Position numbers and translations under genes: made by a program. The notes under the pieces were generated by a model that saw only the letters and a program-made list of their open reading frames with translations, was not told where the DNA came from and made no database searches. Shown piece by piece: positions 57,452-64,000 of a DNA stretch of 64,000 bases (position 1 is the first letter of the stretch; every line of letters begins with the position of its first letter). Source of the DNA: Tenrec ecaudatus (taxonomy: Eukaryota; Chordata; Mammalia; Afrosoricida; Tenrecidae); assembly GCF_050624435.1 (NCBI RefSeq), contig NC_134543.1, positions 124,711,475-124,775,474 on the forward strand. The letters run 5' to 3'.

Positions 57452-57538
57452 GCCGAGCCTGCGCCGCCGGGGCGCCGCGGTCGCGCAGAGCTGCTGGGCG
57501 GAGCGGCCTGATCGCAGCTCCCGGCCTCGCCCGGCGCG

Positions 57539-57670
57539 ATGGCGGGGAGCAGCTCGCTGGAGGCGGTGCGCAGGAAGATTCGGAGCCTGCAGGAGCAGGC
57601 GGACGCCGCCGAGGAGCGCGCGGGCAGCCTGCAGCGCGAGCTGGACCAGGAGAGGAAGCTCAGGGAGACC
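57539..57670 (+). CDS. TPM1: TPM1 exon 1b: first coding exon of low-molecular-weight alpha-tropomyosin
   Basis: It encodes 44 residues (MAGSSSLEAVRRKIRSLQ...LRET), which replace exons 1a and 2 in the shorter cytoskeletal isoforms and alter actin affinity and overlap with the next molecule. Length, phase and the 'SSSLEAVRRKI' start are diagnostic for TPM1. Two residues differ from human as I recall: S30 (T) and Q37 (H). The donor is ACC|gtaagg. The start codon lies in gcgATGGCGG, which also fits a YY1 site; first-exon YY1 sites of this kind are common in CpG promoters. The open frame to 57805 beyond the donor is intron. Confidence 0.97.
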
Positions 57671-58859
57671 GTAAGGGACCCACCTTGCACCCCCTCGGAG
57701 GCGGCCCCGCTGCGCCGGGCAGGGCGCTCGGGAGCCCGCCTGCCCCCGCGCCTCCACCTCCGCGGTGCACCTGGCGCACCTGGGCCAGCTGGCCGTGCGA
57801 TCTAGGGAGGGCCCCGGCCAGTTCTCCTCTGTCCTGCCACCTGGCTGGTCTAAAGTAAATGCCCCCGGGGCGAGCAGTGGTCGTGTAGAGAAGGTTCTGG
57901 AAGCAGCCCCCTCCCAGGAAAGGGATGTCTTTCCGGGTTGGTGGCGTACAGCCTTGGCCCAGGATCCCCCGGGATGTGCTCTTGGCGCTGCTGCCAGGAG
58001 CTACTCCCTTGCCTTTGAGAAGGGCCGCCGGCAAGCCTTCCGTGAGGACCTATTGCAGTTGGGGGACTGAGGATGCTAAACTGCCCTCCGCCATGACCTT
58101 GTGCTTTACCTGGAGCCTGTTTGTAGTGTCTGAGACCTTGACAGACAGGACGTGGTGGAAGAACTATGTGTATAGTACGCACCCCTTTCCTTTTCTTAAC
58201 CTTAGCCCCCTCCCCCCAAGTTCATTTATACAGATAGATAATCCTTTGTTACTGAGGCCAAGTTGGCTTACGGTCAACAATTACCGGGTGTATTCCGTTT
58301 GGGGCTTCTCCCTCCCCCTTGTTGAATGTACTACCTGGCTTCCTTCCTTTCTCCTGAGGCGAATGTATTAGGAACGGGATTTCAGAGGCAGTCTAGGTAT
58401 TTGTTATTTGTTTATTTTGAGCGAGAGTGTGTGTGTTTAAATCAGGCTACTCAAACACCTTGAGAATTTTATGGCAAAGGGCAATATGGTGCCCAGCTGT
58501 GCTTAACACATGGAGCTGTTCTGGGCTGAGTAAACCATTCTGTTGAAGTAATGTTTGTAATGGCAATAAGACTGACCACAGAAACTCAGAGACCTGTTTT
58601 GCATGAACTACAAAGAGGCAAAGAATGGGCCCCCTTGAAGGTCTTCCTAGACTAGAAGGAATTTCAGACACAGCACAGACAAGAATATGGACATCGATAC
58701 CAAAAGGTAGTTCTCCGTATTTGCTTTAGAGGACACGTCAACTTAGATCTCATGGCTCTCTCAACTTGGATGGGTGATAAATTAATTTTCACTCCCTCTC
58801 TAGCTGGCTAGCAGCTGCCCTTGAACCATGAAAGCTGATGGAACATGATGGATAAGAAC

Positions 58860-58995
58860 AAGAACTCCGGGCCCTAGCTGCCGAATTTTAACTCCTGGCT
58901 CCACAAGCTGTGAGATGTTGAACAACTTACTTAACCTCTCTGTGCCTCCGCCTTTTTATTTTAAAATGCGGGTAGTGATAACGTGCTACCCGATG
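58860..58995 (+). mobile_element. MIR, forward
   Basis: 'actcctggctccacaagctgtgagatgttgaacaacttacttaacctctctgtgcctccg' is a clear forward MIR core. Confidence 0.75.
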
Positions 58996-59159
58996 GTGTG
59001 CAGGAGAGTCAGCTGCTGGTAAAATTGCCCTGTACTTGGTTGGCATCACTGCCTAGTGAAGGGTTTGAGGAATGGCCTGCTCACGTCACTCATTCCTTCA
59101 TCTTAAAACAGTGTCGGAGGAGCCCGCCGAATCAGCAGATTTCCTTTTAGAACGTGATT

Positions 59160-59345
59160 GGCGAGAGGAGAGGTGCAGACTGGAAAGAGCTGGGGGGTGC
59201 ATTGACCCCTTGTGGGGCTATGTGGCCTTGTACCCAAATCCAGACTCGCTGCCACGAGTTAATTCAGACTCTGAATTATGGGAGCGGAAAGCGACCTTGA
59301 GGTTCACAGCCCAGTGTTTATCCCGCTGCCCGCTGCTGGCTCCTT
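59160..59345 (-). mobile_element. AfroSINE, inverted, rearranged
   Basis: 'cgctgccacgagttaattcagactctg' resembles the tail and 'ttgaggttcacagcccagtg' the head; the middle is reduced. Confidence 0.55.
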
Positions 59346-59689
59346 GAGACACATTATTGGTTCTTGGCGGACTGATTGAAGTTAGGCGCCGAAGATAAAT
59401 GTTATGGAAGGCACATGGTTACTTTATACTCACCTCCTGTTCTGTGCATCATTTTAATAACCTTCCTCGTCCTGTGCCAGTCGGCAAAGACAATGCTTTC
59501 ATTCTTTGCAAAGCTTGATCGTCAACAGGGTTTAAATGCTTCCTTTTTTCTTTAACTTCTGGAAGCAGTCTATTTGGATGATTGGATACAGAGTTTTGTA
59601 ATAATGCATCCATTGAGGACCTGAGTCAAGCCACTGAAGAGGGAATTTCACATTCAAGGCTCTCCCCGAGCTGACACTGCAGTTTTGCC

Positions 59690-59765
59690 AGGCTGACAGT
59701 CTCAGAAACCCCCGGAGCGCCGGTCTCTTCTGCCCTATAGGTCACTCTGTGGCAGTGAGTTTGTC
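59690..59765 (+). mobile_element. AfroSINE, forward, 3' fragment
   Basis: 'cagtctcagaaacccccggagcgccggtctcttctgccctataggtcactctgtggcagtgag' follows the 3' half of the element. Confidence 0.55.
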
Positions 59766-60124
59766 TCATCTCAGGTCGTTTCTTGGTGGTTGTCAGAGTT
59801 TAGCTTGGGTTGTGAGTTAGCCAGCGGTCACCATTTCTCTTGGCAACAGAGATAAAGGTTCAGTGACAAATTTAGGGACCAGTGCAAAAATATATATATA
59901 TTTTTTTCTTTTTTTACTTGCCTGTATGCCAGCAGACTGTCAATGTTCAGAGGGACTGCCATTCACAGGCCCATGCAGCCAGCACTTACCGTCAAGACAA
60001 TCGCTACCCCTTATTTCCTGTTGGTTTGTTTTGCCAACCCATGTGGACCCTTCAAAAGACAGAAATGTGGCTACTTCGCCTGGTGTAGTTCGTGGTTGAT
60101 TCTAGGTCTTCAGACCCTCTAGGG

Positions 60125-60283
60125 CAGTGGTTCTTGACCTTCCTAATGCCGCGACCCTTTCATACAGTCCCTCATGTTGTGGGGAGCCCCAACCATAAAC
60201 TTATGTTCGCTGCTACTTCATCGCTGTCATTTTGCTACTGTGATGAATCGGGCGAGCCACAGGCTGAGAACCGAGAACCGCTG
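60125..60283 (+). mobile_element. SPIN-type hAT element, short non-autonomous copy 1
   Basis: Starts cagtggttcttgaccttcc and ends gagaaccgctg, the inverted ends of SPIN elements. The interior holds 'catgttgtggggagccccaaccataaac'. Flanks ctctaggg (60117-60124) and ctctcggg (60284-60291) agree at 7 of 8 bases, the 8-bp duplication made by hAT transposases. No coding sequence. Confidence 0.9.
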
Positions 60284-60344
60284 CTCTCGGGTTTTGTTTG
60301 GCAGTGAGAAGAAAGAACAGATCAAGCCTCTTTTCTGGGTTTGT

Positions 60345-60472
60345 TGTTCTTTCATGCCCTTGAGTCAGTAAAACAATAGGGTTTCAGGCTTTCCCTCCTG
60401 CAGAGCTGCGTGTGGATTCAACCCCTTTTCCATTAGGCACCGAGCACATGGCACAGTGACACCAGGGCTCCC
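60345..60472 (-). mobile_element. AfroSINE, inverted, partial
   Basis: 'catgcccttgagtcagtaaaac' then 'ggctttccctcctgcagagctgcgtgtggattcaac' and 'gtgacaccagggctccc'. The middle is missing. Confidence 0.65.
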
Positions 60473-61680
60473 TCTTTTCGGGGTTCCAGCAGACAGAGAG
60501 AAGAAACAATAGAACCAGGAGGCTCAGCACTGATGACTTTATTTAACCAGAGGAAAGTGCCGGTTTGCACAGCGCCCCTGCCCTCGCTCCCGCTTTCAGA
60601 GGAGAGGCGTTGGTGGCGGACTGCTGAGCCTGGCGCTGTGCTGCCCCTCGCCAGGCGGCCGGAGCTGCAACACACGCTCTCCATTTCTGCTGCTCTCTCC
60701 AGGAGGCAAGGCCGAGCCACCACGGTGCCCTGTCCACCTCCCTTCTCCCTCCTCAAACAAACAGACCTCATAAATTACAGCCTTGGGCACAGATAGACAG
60801 CTGTGTTTATCTTTTATCCATGGGTGTGCCCCTGAATGTCACCAGTGGATCCTTGCTTCCCGCCGTCACCACCCCTCCTCTTTCCGACCATAAAAGGGCA
60901 GAAGTGCTTGCCTGTAGTCACTTGGCCTTCTTACACAGCAAGTTGAGCAAAAGCCTCACACTGTAACTACCGTTTGCATTAAACACAAAAGGGCCAACCT
61001 ATGATCATTCTCGGCTCCACTCTGCCAGGCAAGGTTTTTAAAATGTAGTCAAGAGGATTGATTTTTAGGATATTGTATTATTTGTTATTCTCCTCTCAGC
61101 ATTTTTTCTTAATGGTTGTAACTGGAATCTACCTCCCCAACCCCCGCCTTTTTTTTTTAAAGTAAAAATCATTTGCTGGCTATTTTTAATTCCTTTGCAT
61201 TGGTGAAAGCATCTGACTTTTGTTAAACGTCTAGGCTTGGTGAACACCCCCCCCCAAAAAAAAAAAAACAGATTTGGCATCATGGCTTTGTTGCCTCAGG
61301 TGGGCAGGAGCCAGCATGGCACCAGGTTCTCTGAGTAGGGACCAGCACAGACGCCAGAGATACTGCAGGTTTGCCTCCAGGTATCCATCTATTGCCGCCA
61401 GGTCAGCTTCTCAATAGAGCAGCCTACTTGGAGGTCTGTTGTGGTTCCCAGGACATACAAAAGTTAGGCTTCCACAATCCTGTCTTCCTGAGTCTTTCCT
61501 ATTGTGGAGCAAAAGCTTGCGGTGTTGTGAGAGTCAGCCAGTATGTGGCACAGAGTTTTTGGAGAGCACTTGCTGCTGAGAGACTTGCTTTGGGAGCCAG
61601 GCGGCCACAGAGCTTCAAGTTCAAAACAAAGCTGCAGCATCTGTGGAGCACAAAAGGTGAAGGGCAGTCAAGCTGTTAAA
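60473..61680. other. TPM1 intron, no assigned element
   Basis: Holds homopolymer runs (C and A, 61247-61269) but no gene or family I recognise. Confidence 0.45.
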
Positions 61681-61689
61681 AAGCCACGC

Positions 61690-61875
61690 CCTTCACAGCC
61701 ACCCCGATGCTGTGGAGTCGAACTTGACTCCTGGCAGCCCTAAAGAGAGTGTGTCTGAGACTCTACATCGTCACAGGAGCAGATTTCCTCCTCCTCCTCC
61801 CGCCTCAGAGCCGCTGGTGGGTTTGAACCGTGGCCCTGGGGTGAGCAGCCCACCGCTCACCTGGCTGCATGAGCA
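61690..61875 (-). mobile_element. AfroSINE, inverted
   Basis: 'ccgatgctgtggagtcgaacttgactcctggcagccc' to 'ggtgagcagcccaccgctcacc', with 'ggtgggtttgaacc' as the B-box region. Confidence 0.82.
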
Positions 61876-62303
61876 GAGCCCTCTGCTGAGTGACTGTGGG
61901 GCTGGCGCGGGGCAGCTGCTCCCCCAGAGGACGCTGTGAGGTCGCCTTTACGACAGAGCAGCCTCTCTTCTGAGCAGCTCCTTACGTGTTGGGACACAAT
62001 AGCACTTTTGAACTGAAAGACTAAGCTGGCAGGGCCAACACACGAGCCCTTGTCAGAGGGACGCTAGGCCAGCCCAAGAAGGGTGGTTTCCAGGCCTAGA
62101 AACCATTTTCCTCTGGGGTCTTGACCTGCCCAAATGTCTGAGTGTTTATCTGCTTCCAGTAACAGGTGGGCTGTGTGGCTGTGAGCTGTGACCAGTGGCA
62201 GCAGGTAGACGATGACCCAGGTGCCGTGATGGCAGAACCCCCCTGCCATCTAGTGTATTCCAACTCAGGGGACCTTCAGAACATAGCTAACTAGCCTTTG
62301 GAG

Positions 62304-62494
62304 CAGTGGTTCTCAACCTTCCTAATGCACGACCCTTTCATACAGTTCCTCATGTTGTGGTGACCCCCAACCATAAAATTATTCTTGTTGCTACTTCACA
62401 GCTGTCATTTTGCTACTGTAATGAATCAGGCGACCTCTATGAAAGGGCCTTTTGGCCCCCAAAGGGGTCACGACCCACAGGTTGAGAACCACTG
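62304..62494 (+). mobile_element. SPIN-type hAT element, short non-autonomous copy 2
   Basis: Starts cagtggttctcaaccttcc and ends with cagg, ttgagaaccactg; the two ends are near-perfect inverted repeats. The right arm keeps 'ggcccccaaaggggtcacgacccacagg', typical of SPIN. Flanking octamers (ctttggag, ccttacaa shifted by one) agree poorly, so the duplication has decayed or the flank changed. Confidence 0.9.
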
Positions 62495-63880
62495 CCTTAC
62501 AACGTGGAGCAAGCCCGTGGGAACTAAAGTCCAGTGAAGAAGACATGCGAGCCTTTTGAAGACCAAGCATCATAGATCAGGGAAAGTAAAAAAAGAGAGA
62601 AAGAAATACTGGATATGAAATTCAGCATGTCATGAGATGAGTAGGGTGGGGCCTGGGAAGTCTGAGTCTGGGGATTCCCCAGAGGAAGTGCACTTAGGAA
62701 TAGGTGTCCCAGACCCCACTCACAGGACCCAGTGGTAACGGGCAAACACCTGCTCCCTCCCGCCTGCCAGGACTCTCTAGGGCAGCCATCGTTGGCAGAT
62801 GCTCCGGGTGCCTCTGCGAGTGGTCTAGTAACTGCAGGTGTTGCTTGATGGTGTTTCCAATTTTTTAAGCCCTGCCTTATTTTTCAAAGGATGGTGGTGC
62901 CGACCCCCTTCGCAGGTGGTGTTGCATGTCTTAGCCATGGTCCTGAGCCAGGTGCAGGTCAGCCTCTGGAGGCTGGGCAAAGGAAGGAAAATCGAGAAAG
63001 ACCAGGAGTGAGCTGCGTGATTCCTGGGCTTCTGTGACAGGCCGGGATCAGAAGTTGAAGGGAGTCGGCTCGCTGAGGCCACGCTGGGACTTCCATCCTG
63101 GCTCCCCCTGACGGGCTCTGTGACTGAGCATGCTTCAATGTTCTGATCCAAGGTCCCTCCTCTTGCCTTTGTCCTTATTTTTTTAAGGAAGAGCTAAGTC
63201 AGTGGTTCCCACAGGATTTGCCAGCTTCCTTGTGGGGATGGGGAGCAGGCTGCGTATTTATAGTGCAGCAGAGTCCTGCCTTGCCCTTCGGGGTACCCAC
63301 AGCAAGGGAGGGGCTGGGCGTTAGTGTCTGTAACAAGCAGCTCCTAGCTGATTGCGATGCAGCCAATGCGAGTGATGCCTAGAGACCCCTCCGCTCTCTG
63401 GGTGTCCATCCTGCCTCGGCGTCACAAGTCCAAGAAGCAGCTCCCCATTTGGATTCAGTGCTTGTGTGCTCTGTTCCAGGCCCCGCGGACGGCGCGCTCC
63501 TATAGGGCGAAGCCCCTAAGGTGGGTCACGTAGGATGGAAAAGGGTCAGTGGTTAGGGTGGGGTGCACTAGAAGGCATGGGTGCGGAGGCAGGAAGAGAA
63601 GGGGCGTGCATACTGTCAGCCCCAGCTGTGTGGTGACCCCGGGGAGCTCAAGCTGACTTGCATCTAAAGGGTGTTTTCTCTGAGGCCGAAACAGCCTCTC
63701 GGTGTGGGCACAAAGTCCTCAAGGTCTGCACCCATCGCTGAAGGAGAGCCGAGCGGCTGCCGAAATGTTTCAAAAATGTTGTTGACATTTCTCAGTGAGC
63801 CACAGCCTGTGTAACCAGAATATTTGCCTTCGTTTTTCAAAGGGGGGGAAATCAAAAGAAAAATAGTTGGAGTGCCAGGT
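62495..63880. other. TPM1 intron, no assigned element
   Basis: No exon or repeat was recognised. A MEF2-like GTATTTATAG is at 63254. Confidence 0.45.
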
Positions 63881-63884
63881 TTAG

Positions 63885-63904
63885 ACACTCTATATATAGA
63901 GTGT
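63885..63904 (+). promoter_or_regulatory. 20-bp perfect palindrome with MEF2 consensus
   Basis: acactctatatatagagtgt is identical to its reverse complement. Its centre CTATATATAG (63890-63899) matches the MEF2 consensus CTA(A/T)4TAG exactly. Confidence 0.5.
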
Positions 63905-64000
63905 TGTGTTTCGGGGGGTGGGGGGGCTTGTTTTCCCTCCGTTTATAAAAGGATTGTAAATTTACCAGAAATTTTAAGATACAGAAACATGATAAAATAT

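Larger units (their letters stand above)
57060..57538 (+). promoter_or_regulatory. TPM1: TPM1 internal (low-molecular-weight) promoter, CpG-rich
   Basis: A dense CpG region without TATA box holds a CTCF-type site, Sp1-type GC boxes (57317-57330), an NRF1 site and an ETS site. Such composition is typical of broad, ubiquitously active promoters, in contrast with the muscle motifs at the upstream promoter. Low-molecular-weight tropomyosins from this promoter are cytoskeletal. The transcription start is not visible from sequence. Confidence 0.8.
57671..64000 (+). other. TPM1: TPM1 intron after exon 1b, incomplete
   Basis: No later exon is present: I looked for the exon 3 start (AEADVASLNRRIQ...) and did not find it. 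The first kilobase is CpG-rich. The rest holds AfroSINE fragments, one MIR and two SPIN elements. Confidence 0.85.

Noticed and set aside
57060-57858. Several long open frames on both strands around exon 1b
   Set aside because: They are alternative readings of a CpG island. Only the frame from 57539 to the donor at 57671 matches a known protein.
57671-64000. Search for TPM1 exon 3
   Set aside because: No sequence coding AEADVASLNRR or a similar start was seen; the exon must lie beyond the window.

Overview
The window is nuclear DNA from a placental mammal, most likely an afrotherian and probably a tenrec such as Echinops telfairi. About thirty tRNA-derived SINEs have the AfroSINE structure that is confined to Afrotheria. 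Long pieces of an RTE/BovB-type LINE are present. Two short hAT elements near 60.1 and 62.3 kb match SPIN elements, which among afrotherians I know only from tenrec. The species call is inference.

The only protein-coding gene I can support is the 5' part of TPM1 (alpha-tropomyosin), on the plus strand from about 49.9 kb to beyond the right edge. It shows the vertebrate TPM1 layout: a CpG-rich upstream promoter with muscle-type motifs; exon 1a (50041-50154), which starts the high-molecular-weight isoforms; the mutually exclusive exons 2a (50972-51097, smooth muscle type) and 2b (51300-51425, striated and non-muscle type); and a second CpG-rich promoter with exon 1b (57539-57670), which starts the low-molecular-weight isoforms. 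All four coding exons begin and end on codon boundaries. Exon 3 is not reached, so the window ends in the intron after exon 1b.

Positions 1 to about 49,600 look like gene-free upstream DNA built mainly of repeats: AfroSINEs, older MIRs, RTE fragments, an A-rich-tailed LINE-like family ending in AATAAAATGATTT, a repeat of about 500 bp that looks LTR-like, two mariner remnants and one ERV-L Gag-like relic. Several insertions are nested and give relative ages: MIR is interrupted by AfroSINE, and an AfroSINE is interrupted by the LINE-like family.

Regulation is the most informative part. The intron between exons 2a and 2b keeps the arrangement that enforces mutually exclusive splicing: a branch site about 40 nt from the 5' splice site, then a long pyrimidine tract with no AG until the exon 2b acceptor. 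A repeat-poor block after exon 2b holds MEF2, CArG and M-CAT motifs. The internal promoter has CTCF, NRF1, ETS and YY1-type motifs. I found no wholly new system. The best leads are the splicing geometry, the intronic muscle-motif cluster, the SPIN copies and a LINE-like insertion with two 3' tails inside one target-site duplication.
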